Shown: piece by piece, positions 8,184-16,998 of the stretch | Layout: each line of letters starts with the position of its first letter | Numbering within the stretch: the stretch's first letter is position 1 | DNA from: JACQAP01 sp035548375 | GTDB lineage: Bacteria; Pseudomonadota; Gammaproteobacteria; Burkholderiales; JACQAP01 | Direction: 5' to 3' | NCBI GenBank assembly: GCA_035548375.1 | Contig: DASZTG010000036.1 | Span: 12,569 to 76,568 of the forward strand | Length of the DNA: 64,000 nucleotides | Made by a program: the position numbers and the translations under genes | The notes under the pieces: generated by a model | Told to the model about the DNA's origin: nothing | The model's input: the letters and a program-made list of their open reading frames with translations, nothing else | Database searches by the model: none

Positions 8184-11100
8184 CTACGCGGCTTCCAGCA
8201 CGATCAAGTCCTGCCCGGCCGAGACTTGCGTACCCTCGCGGCAGAATACCTGCAGCACCTTGCCGGCGAAAGGCGCCGCGACAGGGAACTCCATTTTCAT
8301 CGATTCGACGATGACCAGCGCATCGCCCTCGGCTACCTTGTCGCCGGGCTTCACAGGAATCTTCCAGATGTTGCCGGCAAGCTGGCTGGCGACCGCGCGG
8401 CCGTTCGCCGGCAATTCCCGCGCAGTGACGGCGTCCTCGTGCGCCGGCTCCCCGACATATTCCGCCTGTCCCGAGGCGCGCCAGCGCTCGCGTTCCGCCT
8501 CGAATGCCGACTGCTGCCTTTGCTTGAATGCGGCGATGGACTTCGCATTCTCGCGCAGGAAGGCGTTGTACTCGCGCAGCGAAAAGTTTGTCTTCTCGAT
8601 TTTCAGGCGATGGCGGCCGAGCGGGAAGTCTTCGCGTATCTTCAGCAATTCGCGCTCGGTGACCGGATAGAAGCGAATCTGGTCAAAGAAGCGCAGCAAC
8701 CACGGCTTTCCGCCTGTAAACGCCTCCGTCTGCCGGAAGCGGTTCCACATCTGCAAGGTGCGGCCGACGAACTGATAGCCGCCGGGCCCTTCCATGCCGT
8801 ACACGCAAAGATAGGCGCCGCCGATGCCGACCGCGTTCTCCGGCGTCCAGGTGCGGGCCGGGTTGTACTTCGTCGTCACCAGCCGGTGGCGAGGATCCAT
8901 CGGCGTGGCCACCGGTGCGCCGAGATAAACGTCGCCGAGGCCGAGCACAAGGTAGGATGCATCGAACACGATGCGATGCACGTCGTCTATCGAATCGAGG
9001 CCGTTGATGCGGCGGATGAACTCGATGTTGCTCGGACACCAGGGCGCATCCTTGCGCACGGATTGCGTGTACTTCTCGATCGCGAGCCGCGTCGCCGCGT
9101 CGTCCCAGGACAACGGCAGGTGCACGATGCGCGTCGGCAACTCCATGTCCTCGATCGACGCCAGTTCCTTCTCCGCTTTCGCGAGCAGGTCGAGCAGTTT
9201 TTTCAGCGGCAGCCGGCGATCGAAATGCACCTGCACCGAACGGATGCCGGGCGTCAGGTCGACGATGCCGGGCACGCTGCGCGCCTGCAGCCACGTCATC
9301 AGTGCGTGCACGCGGAATCGCAAATTGAAATCGAGCACGAGCGGGCCGTATTCGACCAGCAGGTAGCGGTCACCACTTTGACGGTACGTCACCACAGGCG
9401 ATGCTGCTCCTGCGTCAACCTGCCGCAGGATCGGTGACGAGGGAAGGGAGAAGGGAAAAGCGGGAAGAGTCTTCGGCGGTACCAGTGTGTCGATCGCATT
9501 GTCTGCAGCGATGGACATCCGGGCAGCCCATTCCTGGTTGACGCGCGTGAACCGGATGCGGTCGCCGGGCTTGAGCTGGCCGACCTTCCACAGTTCGCTA
9601 TCGGCGATCACCGCCGGGCAGACGAATCCGCCGAGGCTGGGCCCATCCGGACCGAGGATAACCGGCATGTCGCCGGTGAAATCGATGGCACCTATCGCGT
9701 AGGCGTTGTCATGGATGTTCGACGGATGCAGGCCGGCCTCGCCGCCGTCCGGCCGCGCCCATTGCGGCTTCGGACCGATCAGCCGGACGCCGGTGCGGCT
9801 GGAGTTGTAATGCACTTCCCACTCGGTCGCAAAGAAGGTCTCGATGTCCGCATCGGTGAAGAAATCCGGTGCGCCGTGCGGGCCATACAGCACCGCGATG
9901 TCCCAGTGATTTGAGTAGCGAGGCAACAATGCTTTCGTCAGGGACACACCGGTCTTCGCATTGCCGCCAACGAAATGCAGCATGTCACCGACGCGCAAGG
10001 TTCGTCCCGCGTGGCCGCCGAACTGGCCGAGCGAGAACGTCGAAGCCGAGCCGAGGTAATCGGGCACATCGAAGCCGCCCGCGATCGCCAGATAGCTGCG
10101 CAATCCTGCTCCCGTCACGCGTCCGATCTTCAGGATTGAGCCCGCTTTCACGGATTGCGCTTTCCAGAACCGCAGCGGCTTGCCGTCGAGCGTCGCGTCC
10201 ATGGCCGCGCCGGTCAACGCGATGACGGCGTCGGCATGGAACCTGAGCGTCGGGCCGACGGCCGTGCACTCCAATGCCGCTGCGCCTTGCTTGTTTCCCA
10301 GCAGGCGATTCGCGAGGCGCAGCGCGAGCGCATCCATTGGTCCCGAGGGTGGCACGCCGACGTCCCAGTAGCCCAGGCGGCCCGGCCAATCCTGCACGCT
10401 GGTCTGCACGCCGGGTTCGACGACTTCGAGCGCGCGCGGATGGTAGGCCAGCCGTGACAGCATCGAGGTCGTCTGCCGACCTTTCACGAAAGTTGGCTCA
10501 ACGACAACCTGCCGCAGGTAATCCAGGTTGGTTTCGATGCCGCCGATGCGGGTATCGGCGAGTGCGGCGGCAAGCCTTTTCAGCGCGGCAGGTCGATCGG
10601 CCGCGCGCACGATGACTTTGGCCACCATCGGATCGTAGTAGGGCGGCACCTCGGTGCCGCGCTCGACCCACGTCTCTACGCGAGCAGCCTTCGGAAAATC
10701 CACGGCGGTCAGCACACCGCTGCTCGGCTGGAAATTACGGGCAGGATCCTCTGCATACAAGCGCACCTGGATGGACGCGCCCTTCGCGACCGGCTTGAGG
10801 TCGTCCAGCGGCGGCAACTCCCCCGCCGCGCATTTCACCATCCACTCGACCAGGTCGACGCCGGTGACTTCCTCGGTCACGCCGTGCTCGACCTGCAATC
10901 GCGTATTGACTTCCAGGAAATAGAATTCGCCGGTGGCGGCATCGAGCACGAATTCCACCGTGCCGGCCGAACGATAGGACACGGATTTTGCTAGCCGCAC
11001 GGCCGTATCGAGCAGGCGAGTGCGCACGATGTCCGGCAAGTTCGGCGCCGGGGTTTCCTCTATCACTTTCTGGTTGCGCCGCTGGACCGAGCAATCGCGT

Positions 11101-11774
11101 TCGCCCAGCGCGATCACGCCGCCGCGGCCGTTGCCGAAGACCTGCACCTCGACGTGCCGCGCCTGCTCGACGAATTTTTCCAGGTAGATGCCGGCATCCT
11201 TGAAGTTCGCGCGCGCGAGGCGATCGACCGACGCGTAGGCTTCCGCGAGTTCGTCGCCGCCGCGGATCAGGCGCATGCCGATGCCGCCGCCGCCCGCCGT
11301 GCTCTTCAGCATGACCGGATAACCGATGCGCGCGGCTTCCGAGCGCGCATGATCGATATCCGACAGCAAACCGCTTCCCGGCAACAACGGCACCCCGCTC
11401 TCGCGCGCGAGTTCGCGCGCGCGATGCTTGAGCCCGAATGCGCGCATCTGTTTGGCAGTCGGTCCGATGAAGGCGATGCCCCGCTTTTCGCAGGCCTCGG
11501 CAAAGTCCGCGTTCTCGGACAGGAAGCCGTAGCCCGGATGGATTGCCTGCGCGCCCGAGGCCCGCGCCACTTCGAGGATGCGATCCGCTCGCAGATAGCT
11601 TTCCGCCGCGGGCGACTTGCCAATGCACACGGCCTCGTCCGCCTGGGCCACGTGCAGCGATGCGCGGTCGGCTTCGGAGTAGATCGAAACCGACTTCACG
11701 CCGAGCTTGCGCAAGGTGCGAATGATGCGGCAGGCGATAGCGCCGCGATTGGCGATGAGGACTTTGGTGAACAT
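8184..11774 (-). CDS. Biotin-dependent carboxylase annotated as urea carboxylase, probable guanidine carboxylase
   Basis: This 1196-residue, full-length single-chain carboxylase has biotin carboxylase at the N terminus (KVLIANRGAIACRI at residue 4, GGGGIGMR in the ATP-grasp loop, YFLEVNTRLQVEH). The AHS2/KipA-like domain follows (EVVEPGVQTSVQDWPGR), then an AHS1/KipI-like domain. The C-terminal biotinyl domain has ESMKME, with Lys1160 as the attachment residue. The family carboxylates urea or guanidine using ATP and bicarbonate. Two DUF1989 genes upstream and the guanidine-I riboswitch at 15234-15333 favour guanidine, as shown for other members with this gene set. No clear ribosome-binding site precedes ATG 11774. 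Substrate preference cannot be read from the sequence by eye. Confidence 0.93.
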   Translation of the reverse strand: MFTKVLIANRGAIACRIIRTLRKLGVKSVSIYSEADRASLHVAQADEAVCIGKSPAAESYLRADRILEVARASGAQAIHPGYGFLSENADFAEACEKRGIAFIGPTAKQMRAFGLKHRARELARESGVPLLPGSGLLSDIDHARSEAARIGYPVMLKSTAGGGGIGMRLIRGGDELAEAYASVDRLARANFKDAGIYLEKFVEQARHVEVQVFGNGRGGVIALGERDCSVQRRNQKVIEETPAPNLPDIVRTRLLDTAVRLAKSVSYRSAGTVEFVLDAATGEFYFLEVNTRLQVEHGVTEEVTGVDLVEWMVKCAAGELPPLDDLKPVAKGASIQVRLYAEDPARNFQPSSGVLTAVDFPKAARVETWVERGTEVPPYYDPMVAKVIVRAADRPAALKRLAAALADTRIGGIETNLDYLRQVVVEPTFVKGRQTTSMLSRLAYHPRALEVVEPGVQTSVQDWPGRLGYWDVGVPPSGPMDALALRLANRLLGNKQGAAALECTAVGPTLRFHADAVIALTGAAMDATLDGKPLRFWKAQSVKAGSILKIGRVTGAGLRSYLAIAGGFDVPDYLGSASTFSLGQFGGHAGRTLRVGDMLHFVGGNAKTGVSLTKALLPRYSNHWDIAVLYGPHGAPDFFTDADIETFFATEWEVHYNSSRTGVRLIGPKPQWARPDGGEAGLHPSNIHDNAYAIGAIDFTGDMPVILGPDGPSLGGFVCPAVIADSELWKVGQLKPGDRIRFTRVNQEWAARMSIAADNAIDTLVPPKTLPAFPFSLPSSPILRQVDAGAASPVVTYRQSGDRYLLVEYGPLVLDFNLRFRVHALMTWLQARSVPGIVDLTPGIRSVQVHFDRRLPLKKLLDLLAKAEKELASIEDMELPTRIVHLPLSWDDAATRLAIEKYTQSVRKDAPWCPSNIEFIRRINGLDSIDDVHRIVFDASYLVLGLGDVYLGAPVATPMDPRHRLVTTKYNPARTWTPENAVGIGGAYLCVYGMEGPGGYQFVGRTLQMWNRFRQTEAFTGGKPWLLRFFDQIRFYPVTERELLKIREDFPLGRHRLKIEKTNFSLREYNAFLRENAKSIAAFKQRQQSAFEAERERWRASGQAEYVGEPAHEDAVTARELPANGRAVASQLAGNIWKIPVKPGDKVAEGDALVIVESMKMEFPVAAPFAGKVLQVFCREGTQVSAGQDLIVLEAA

Positions 11775-11790
11775 GCGCTACGCCAAGGGC

Positions 11791-11886
11791 GTGAAGGGGG
11801 AAGGGAGAAGGGGGAAGGGTGAAAACCCTGAAGCCTGAAGCTGTAGGTCTTTACCCTTCACGCCTTCCCCTTTTTCCCTTCCCCCC
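11791..11886. repeat. Inverted purine-rich element, GTGAAGGGGGAAGGG class
   Basis: A purine-rich stretch (11791-11827) faces a pyrimidine-rich stretch (11846-11886) with the core TTACCCTTCACGCCTTCCCC. A relative lies at 40906-41017. Its right arm forms the last codons (GEGKKGKA) of the DUF1989 gene ending at 11858. It is within the operon, so it is not expected to be a strong terminator in the minus direction. Confidence 0.6.
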
Positions 11887-12535
11887 GATCCGCCTGCTCA
11901 TCCCAAATGAGCAGGCGGATCGGCGTCGGGTTATACGCATTGCACGGATTGTTCAGCTGCGGGCAGTTCGAGATCAGGCAGATCACGTCCATGTCCGCGC
12001 GCATTTCCACGTATTTGCCCGGCCCGGAAATGCCGTCCTCGAAGGTGAGCCTGCCTTCCGGCGTCACCGGCACGTTCATGAAGAAGTTGATGTTGTGCGT
12101 GATGTCGCGCTTGCTCATGCCGTGGTTTTGGTCATGGTTGATCGCGGACATGAAATTGTCGCGACAGGCGTGCATGAAGCGCTTGTCGAGCGCATAGCGC
12201 ACCGTGTTGCTTTCCTGCGCACAGGCGCCGCCCAGCGTGTCGTGCCGGCCGCAGTTGTCGGCGACAATCGTGAGCAGCGCGTTGCCTTCGGTCGAGATCA
12301 ACTTCGTGCCGACGCCGAGATAGAGATTGCGCTGGCGCTGGATGGTATCGACGGCGCTGTAGCGCTCCTCCGGATCGCGGGCGCTGTAGAACAGCGTGTC
12401 CACCGCCTGGTTGCCTTCGAGGTCGAGGATGCGGAACACCTGTCCCTTTCGAATCTCCTTCATCCAGGGTTCGCCCGCGGCGCAAACCTCGTCGACGACG
12501 GCATCCCTTGGATCGAACTGGCTTGGCTTGAGCAT
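11858..12535 (-). CDS. DUF1989 protein (urea carboxylase-associated), probable carboxyguanidine deiminase subunit
   Basis: This 225-residue DUF1989 protein has conserved patches LDLEGNQAVDTLFY, YLGVGTKLISTEGNALLTIVADNCGRHDTLGGAC and a metal-ligand-like HNINFFMNVPV block. Members paired with a second DUF1989 protein and a urea-type carboxylase form the carboxyguanidine deiminase CgdAB, which converts carboxyguanidine to allophanate. Which subunit this is cannot be decided here. The start lies 3 nt after the stop of the partner gene. The C terminus is read through a dispersed repeat and ends in a lysine-rich tail, probably dispensable. Confidence 0.88.
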   Translation of the reverse strand: MLKPSQFDPRDAVVDEVCAAGEPWMKEIRKGQVFRILDLEGNQAVDTLFYSARDPEERYSAVDTIQRQRNLYLGVGTKLISTEGNALLTIVADNCGRHDTLGGACAQESNTVRYALDKRFMHACRDNFMSAINHDQNHGMSKRDITHNINFFMNVPVTPEGRLTFEDGISGPGKYVEMRADMDVICLISNCPQLNNPCNAYNPTPIRLLIWDEQADRGEGKKGKA

Positions 12536-12538
12536 GGT

Positions 12539-13276
12539 TCAATCCGCGAAGTAGCGCGACGTGTTCACGAAGGCGCGCTGGTTCTCGCCGCGGAAATTGC
12601 GGCAGTAGTCGTCTTCCGGAGCGATTCCCGCACGCCATGCCGTCATGCGCACCGGGCCGGGCGCGTACGATGGCGCCGGATCGAGCGGATGCGGGCAGCT
12701 CGACAGCGCGAGCAGCACGTCCATGTCGAAACGCAAGTCGACGTGCCGGCCGGGTTTGCCATCGGCAACAAATACGAGATTGCCGTCAAGGTCGGCCGTG
12801 ATCTTGCTGAACAGGTTCACGTTCGCGTGCAGGTCGCGCTTGCCCAGGCCCCAGCGGCCCATTTCCTTGAGCAGCCCCTCCTTGCCGCTGCGCTGCATGG
12901 CATTGCGATGCTCCTGGAAGCGCCTGGTGCCGAAGCGCTCGAGCATCAGCGCGTCGTCCATGACCCCGCATACCGTGTCGTGCCACCCGGCGCTGTCTTC
13001 TACGATGGAGAACATCACCCGCCCCATGTCGGAGAATCCGCAGTTGCCGCGCGTGAGATAAGCGGTGTGCTGCGCCTTCAGCGTATCGGGCATGTTGTAG
13101 CGCTCGGACCTTTCCTCGAAATTCCAGAACAGCACCGCGACGTTCGCGCCGCCCTCGATGTCGGTGAATCGCATTGCGGTCCCGCGGCGCATGACACCAG
13201 ACCAATGCATGCCGCCTGGCAAGGTTTCCTCCCACAGCACCGGGCCCGCCGGTACGTCACTTGCCAATCCTTGCAT
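12539..13276 (-). CDS. DUF1989 protein (urea carboxylase-associated), second carboxyguanidine deiminase subunit
   Basis: This 245-residue DUF1989 protein is the partner of the next gene. Visible blocks are GGMHWSGVMRRGTAMRF, FSIVEDSAGWHDTVCGVMDD and a C-terminal LALSSCPHPLDP. Start 13276 has AGGGGA six nt upstream. A longer frame reaches 13417 but reads through a CACGGAG repeat and is rejected. Its role is inferred from the family: with its partner it deiminates carboxyguanidine made by the carboxylase at 8184-11774. Confidence 0.88.
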   Translation of the reverse strand: MQGLASDVPAGPVLWEETLPGGMHWSGVMRRGTAMRFTDIEGGANVAVLFWNFEERSERYNMPDTLKAQHTAYLTRGNCGFSDMGRVMFSIVEDSAGWHDTVCGVMDDALMLERFGTRRFQEHRNAMQRSGKEGLLKEMGRWGLGKRDLHANVNLFSKITADLDGNLVFVADGKPGRHVDLRFDMDVLLALSSCPHPLDPAPSYAPGPVRMTAWRAGIAPEDDYCRNFRGENQRAFVNTSRYFAD

Positions 13277-13305
13277 TACTTCCCCTCTAAAACCAAAGAA
13301 AAAAT

Positions 13306-13473
13306 ATGAACCACAGAGAACACGGAGGGCACGGAGAAAAGATCTGAGAGAAACATCCTGGGCGGACAACCCGATGTGCACAGCCAACTTGCCTCCGTAC
13401 TCGCATTCCTCATCCACATGCTTTTCTTCGTTCGTGGTTTTCCTCCGTGCCCTCCGTGTTCTCCGTGGTTCAT
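13306..13473. repeat. Inverted-arm intergenic element, CACGGAG class
   Basis: The left arm (13306-13341: ATGAACCACAGAGAACACGG...) is almost perfectly complementary to the right arm (13437-13473), with about 95 bp between. The arms are built from 9-bp CACGGAGAA/CACGGAGGG units. Other copies lie at 50346-50523 and 62578-62740. It separates the transporter ATPase gene from the DUF1989 genes within the operon. Confidence 0.8.
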
Positions 13474-13475
13474 TC

Positions 13476-14345
13476 CTACGTTTTAAGCTGTCCGCAGAGC
13501 TTTTCGAGAAGCTCCAGATCGGTCTTCATGCCGGACGTCTCGCGGATGCGCTCGACGATTTCACGCTTGAGTTTGATGAATTCCGGCGAGAGCTTCATGT
13601 CCTGGTAGCGCGTGGCCGGCAGCGGCACGTCGTGGATGCTGTCGATGCGCCCCGGGCGCGGTGCCAGTACGACCACGCGCTGGCCAAGGTAGATGGCCTC
13701 TTCTACGTCGTGCGTGACGAACACGATCGTGGTCTTCTCCAGGTGGAAGACGTACTGGATCAAATCGTGCATGACCTCGCGCGTCTGCGCGTCGAGCGCG
13801 CCGAAAGGCTCATCCATCAGCAGGATCGGGGGCCGCGGCATCAGCGCGCGCGCGATCGCGACTCGCTGCTGCATGCCGCCGGACAATTGGTTCGGGAAGG
13901 CATTCGCGGCGGCCTGCAGCCCCATCAGGTTCAGCAATGCGTCGGCGCGCCCGGATGCGGCTTCGACTTCGGCCGATGTGAACTCGCCCTGGTTCGCCTT
14001 CAGCTTGCGGCTGAAGCGGATGTTTTCCATGACCGTCAGCCAGGGGAACAGCGAATACTGCTGGAACACCATCGCGCGGTCCGCACCCGGCCCGGTGACG
14101 GCCTTGTCGTTCGCGATGATCTCGCCGCCGGTGTGGTACTCCAATCCCGCGATGATACGAAGCAGCGTCGACTTTCCGCAGCCAGATGCGCCCACCAGCG
14201 TGACGAAACTGTGCGCGCCGATATCGAGGTCGATGTCCTTCAGCGCGACGGTGGCACCCGGACCCTCGCCGAAGATTTTCGACAGGCCGCGTATGGAAAC
14301 TTTCGCGGCCCTGGTGGTGGCGCTCACGACTTCCGATACATCCAT
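13476..14345 (-). CDS. NitT/TauT-type ABC transporter ATP-binding protein (probable guanidine uptake)
   Basis: This 289-residue ATPase has Walker A GASGCGKST, signature LSGGMQQRVAIARAL, Walker B LLMDEPFGALD and switch histidine THD. It belongs to the nitrate/sulfonate/taurine group (SsuB/TauB type). ATG 14345 lies inside the permease gene, a 22-nt overlap that indicates coupling. The frame continues open upstream to 15173, but that is the permease in another frame. Its position under the guanidine-I riboswitch suggests uptake of guanidine or a related cation (inference from family associations). Confidence 0.92.
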   Translation of the reverse strand: MDVSEVVSATTRAAKVSIRGLSKIFGEGPGATVALKDIDLDIGAHSFVTLVGASGCGKSTLLRIIAGLEYHTGGEIIANDKAVTGPGADRAMVFQQYSLFPWLTVMENIRFSRKLKANQGEFTSAEVEAASGRADALLNLMGLQAAANAFPNQLSGGMQQRVAIARALMPRPPILLMDEPFGALDAQTREVMHDLIQYVFHLEKTTIVFVTHDVEEAIYLGQRVVVLAPRPGRIDSIHDVPLPATRYQDMKLSPEFIKLKREIVERIRETSGMKTDLELLEKLCGQLKT

Positions 14346-15130
14346 GGGAACGCCTTGCGATGCGCCAGCCGGAAGATCTGGTCGGTGATCAACCCGATCA
14401 GCCCGATGATGATGATGCCGCCGAAAATCTTGTCGGTGTGCAGGAAGCGCTGCGCCTTCAGGATGGAATAGCCCAGCCCGGAATTCGCCGCGACCAGTTC
14501 GGCCACCACGAGATAGGTCCAGGCCCAGCCCATGGTCACGCGCATGGTGTCGAGCAGCGCCGGCTTTGCCGATTGCAGCAACACGAGTTCCATGAGTTCC
14601 TTGCGGCTGGCCCCCATGGTCTGCGCCGCTTCCACTTGTGCGGCTGGCACGCGGCGCACGTCTTCCGCGACCATCAGGATCATCTGGAAGAAGGTACCGA
14701 TGAAAATGATCGCGATCTTCGAGGACTCGTCGATGCCGATCCACAGCATTACCAGCGGGATGAACGCGACCGCCGGCATGTAGCGGATGAAATCGGTCAA
14801 AGGCTCGAGCAAGGCTTGCACCGGCCGAAACGTGCCGATCATCAGGCCGATCGGCAATGCGATGACTGCCGACAGTGCCCATCCAGCCGTGACGCGATAA
14901 ATGCTGATCAGCGTGTCGCCGACGAGATTTTCGGTCTCGAACCACGAGATCGCGCGCGACCATACCTGCGCCGGCCCGGGCATGAAGACCTTGGTGACGA
15001 GCCCGCTCGCGGACAACCCCCACCACGCGAGCAGCGGCACCAGCAGCCCGACTGCGGCGAGGATCCAGTAGGTGCGCTGGCCCATCGGGCCGCGCACGGA
15101 CCACAGGCCGGGGCGCGCGCTCGCCGTCAT
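14324..15130 (-). CDS. NitT/TauT-type ABC transporter permease (probable guanidine uptake)
   Basis: This 268-residue permease of the BPD_transp_1 family has about six membrane helices and the cytoplasmic EAA loop near VEAAQTMGASRKELMELVLL. It is the first gene after the guanidine-I riboswitch. ATG 15130 is chosen because the protein then begins like its relatives. A TTG at 15205 in the same frame and an ATG at residue 16 are alternatives, and none has a strong ribosome-binding site. The 100 nt between aptamer and start leave room for an expression platform. Confidence 0.88.
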   Translation of the reverse strand: MTASARPGLWSVRGPMGQRTYWILAAVGLLVPLLAWWGLSASGLVTKVFMPGPAQVWSRAISWFETENLVGDTLISIYRVTAGWALSAVIALPIGLMIGTFRPVQALLEPLTDFIRYMPAVAFIPLVMLWIGIDESSKIAIIFIGTFFQMILMVAEDVRRVPAAQVEAAQTMGASRKELMELVLLQSAKPALLDTMRVTMGWAWTYLVVAELVAANSGLGYSILKAQRFLHTDKIFGGIIIIGLIGLITDQIFRLAHRKAFPWMYRKS

Positions 15131-15233
15131 GGACGCGAACTCGCGGCAAGCCTGCACAACTGGGAAGAAGCATTCACGGCATCGGTCTCCACGGTCGATC
15201 TGCAACGGCCAATGAGAGGACGAACCTTGCGCT

Positions 15234-15333
15234 CGGCCTCCCGGGCTTTTATCCCTCCGTGGAGCCCCGCGTCACCGCGGGACCGTCGGCTCTCGGACCA
15301 GCCAGCTCTTGCGAGCCCGGAACCCTAGCCGAC
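15234..15333 (-). promoter_or_regulatory. Guanidine-I riboswitch (ykkC-yxkD leader, subtype 1)
   Basis: On the minus strand the leader has the hallmark conserved blocks in order. CTAGGGTTCCGG (15328-15317) comes first, then GGTCCGAGAGCCGAC (15297-15283), a GC-rich variable hairpin, CCACGG, and GGGATAAAAGCCCGGG (15255-15240). These are the ligand-binding core of the ykkC class 1 aptamer, which senses guanidinium. It controls the permease gene starting at 15130 and, through the shared direction, probably the whole carboxylase operon. No clear terminator hairpin with a T run follows, so control may be translational or by another mechanism. Confidence 0.93.
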
Positions 15334-15446
15334 AACGACAAGAAGCGCTGCGCGACGCTCCTCTCGCGGCATGGCTTTGCAAGCGGTGTGCCACCCGAGA
15401 ATGCGGGCTCGCGCCCGTTTCAAACAAAGGTTTGGAGACGACGACG

Positions 15447-15469
15447 CCTTGTCGCGGAGCGCGACAAGG
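15447..15469. other. Perfect 10-bp inverted repeat in a 260-bp gene-free stretch
   Basis: CCTTGTCGCG, a 3-nt GAG loop and CGCGACAAGG form a strong hairpin downstream of the LivJ-type binding-protein gene. No T run follows on the minus strand. It may be a factor-assisted terminator separating that gene from the riboswitch. The rest of 15334-15601 shows no recognisable gene. Confidence 0.45.
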
Positions 15470-15601
15470 CTTTCATGCACCGGTGCGGTGCGAAGCGTCG
15501 AGATGGACGTTGCGCCTGCCGCGACAGCGGACCCTCGAGGTGCGCTGCGCGATCAGGAGATTCGCGCGGCCTCGAAGATGGCCGCGCTCGATGTCAACGG
15601 G

Positions 15602-16840
15602 TCAGGGCCGCTCCATCTTGCAGTTCGTCGGCAGGATCGTGTCGTCGGTCTCGAAGCGCCCTTCGGTCTTCCAGCCGAATCCCGTGTTCTCGACGTCGTA
15701 CTTGACGCCGGAGCCGCCGGCCTTCTGGAATGAAAAAGCGTACGCGGGATGCATGAGCTGGTGATCGTCCGGACGCATCCACTCCATGCCGGTGCCGGCG
15801 TCGTAGCGCATGTTCTCCAGCGCCTTTGCGACGGCGACCGGATCGAGCGACTTGGCGGTGTCGACCGCCTTCGCCCACATTTCCACCGCGCTCTTGTGCG
15901 GCAGCATGTTCCACTCTTCCTTGTACTTGGCCTTGTAGCCGAGGTAGTACTTTTCCAGCTTGCCGTCGACGATGTTCGGATGCCAGGAGCTCACGTTGAC
16001 GAGGTGTCCCTCGCCGGCATCCCCGATGGCCGTCGGCGTGCCGGTGAAATGCGCATTCAGCGTGTAGTAGAGCGTCGGCAAGCGCGAATCGTGGCTCGCG
16101 CGCATCATCAGCACGAGGTCTGGCCCCCAGTTGCTGGTGATCACGGCATCCGCCTCGGACGCGCGGATCTTGGCGATGTACGGCGAGAAGTCCTTGGTCT
16201 TTTGCAGCTGGATCAGGTCGTCGCCGACAATCTGGATGTCCGGCCTCAGCTTCGCGAGCAATTCGCGGGACAGCTTCTGCACCGCCTGGCCGTAAGCGTA
16301 GTCCTGGTTCAGCAGGTAGACCTTCTTGACGCTCTTTTGCGCGGCCACTTGCTTGATCAGCGCGTGCACTTTCATATCCGCGTGGATGTCGAAGCGGAAA
16401 TGCCAGAAATTGCATTTCTCGTTGGTGAGTTCGGGCGTCTGGCCGCCGTAGTTCAGGAACAGGACGGCCTTGTCGGGATTGCGTGCGTTGTGTTTGGCGA
16501 CCGCATCGGTCAGCGCGAGCACGACGTGCGAGCCGGTCGAGCCGAACATGAAGTGCAGGTCCTGGTCGGTGACGGCCTTGAAGGCGATCAACGCTTCCTG
16601 CGGGCTGCCCTTGGTGTCGAAAGTGACGATCTCGATCTTCCTGCCGCCGAGCACGCCGCCTTTCGCATTGACCTGGTCCACCGCCCATTGCACGTGGTTC
16701 GTCCACCACTGGCCGATGACGGCGGACGGGCTGCTGAGGGTATCGACCACGGCGATGCGCACCGGATCGGCGGCCAGCGCCGATTGCGAAAGCGCCGCGA
16801 GCAGCAGCGCACCCCATCCGACCAGCAATTTGCGAAACAT
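15602..16840 (-). CDS. LivJ-type (branched-chain amino acid/amide family) ABC substrate-binding protein
   Basis: This 412-residue secreted protein has an N-terminal signal peptide ending ALAA-DP and a type-I periplasmic fold (Peripla_BP_6) with VRIAVVDTLSSP and the family pattern VNAKGGVLGGRKIEIVTFD. ATG 16840 is preceded by AGGGGAGA. No LivHMGF partners are in the window. The gene is immediately upstream of the riboswitch-controlled NitT-type transporter, which lacks its own binding protein here, so it may be recruited by that transporter or be an orphan. It does not look like UrtA or a TauA/NMT1 protein. Confidence 0.88.
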   Translation of the reverse strand: MFRKLLVGWGALLLAALSQSALAADPVRIAVVDTLSSPSAVIGQWWTNHVQWAVDQVNAKGGVLGGRKIEIVTFDTKGSPQEALIAFKAVTDQDLHFMFGSTGSHVVLALTDAVAKHNARNPDKAVLFLNYGGQTPELTNEKCNFWHFRFDIHADMKVHALIKQVAAQKSVKKVYLLNQDYAYGQAVQKLSRELLAKLRPDIQIVGDDLIQLQKTKDFSPYIAKIRASEADAVITSNWGPDLVLMMRASHDSRLPTLYYTLNAHFTGTPTAIGDAGEGHLVNVSSWHPNIVDGKLEKYYLGYKAKYKEEWNMLPHKSAVEMWAKAVDTAKSLDPVAVAKALENMRYDAGTGMEWMRPDDHQLMHPAYAFSFQKAGGSGVKYDVENTGFGWKTEGRFETDDTILPTNCKMERP

Positions 16841-16966
16841 GCTCTCCCCTTTGTTGTCGATTGTCGTTGTGGATTCGGCCCGCCGTTCGAGACCATGGGG
16901 GCGAGCGCAGTCTACGCCCTTGGCGGCCGCGGGCAAACGGGAATTCCTCATGGGAACGATCGAGCG

Positions 16967-16986
16967 GCGGAGCCGATCGGCTCCGC
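16967..16986. terminator. Perfect 20-bp palindrome after a lipoprotein gene
   Basis: GCGGAGCCGA followed by its exact complement lies 13 bp past the stop of the lipoprotein gene. A stable stem is expected but there is no T run, so a terminator role is tentative. Confidence 0.4.
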
Positions 16987-16998
16987 CCGGTCAACTGC

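Noticed and set aside
13277..13417. N-terminal extension of the DUF1989 protein
   Set aside because: The extra 47 codons read through a CACGGAG element. ATG 13276 has a good ribosome-binding site.
13476..15173. 565-codon open frame ending in the ABC ATPase
   Set aside because: The upstream half is the permease gene read in the wrong frame. Only the part from ATG 14345 encodes the ATPase.
15602..16840. Urea-binding protein UrtA
   Set aside because: The N-terminal and pocket segments do not match UrtA, and no urtBCDE genes are near. LivJ-type is the safer call.
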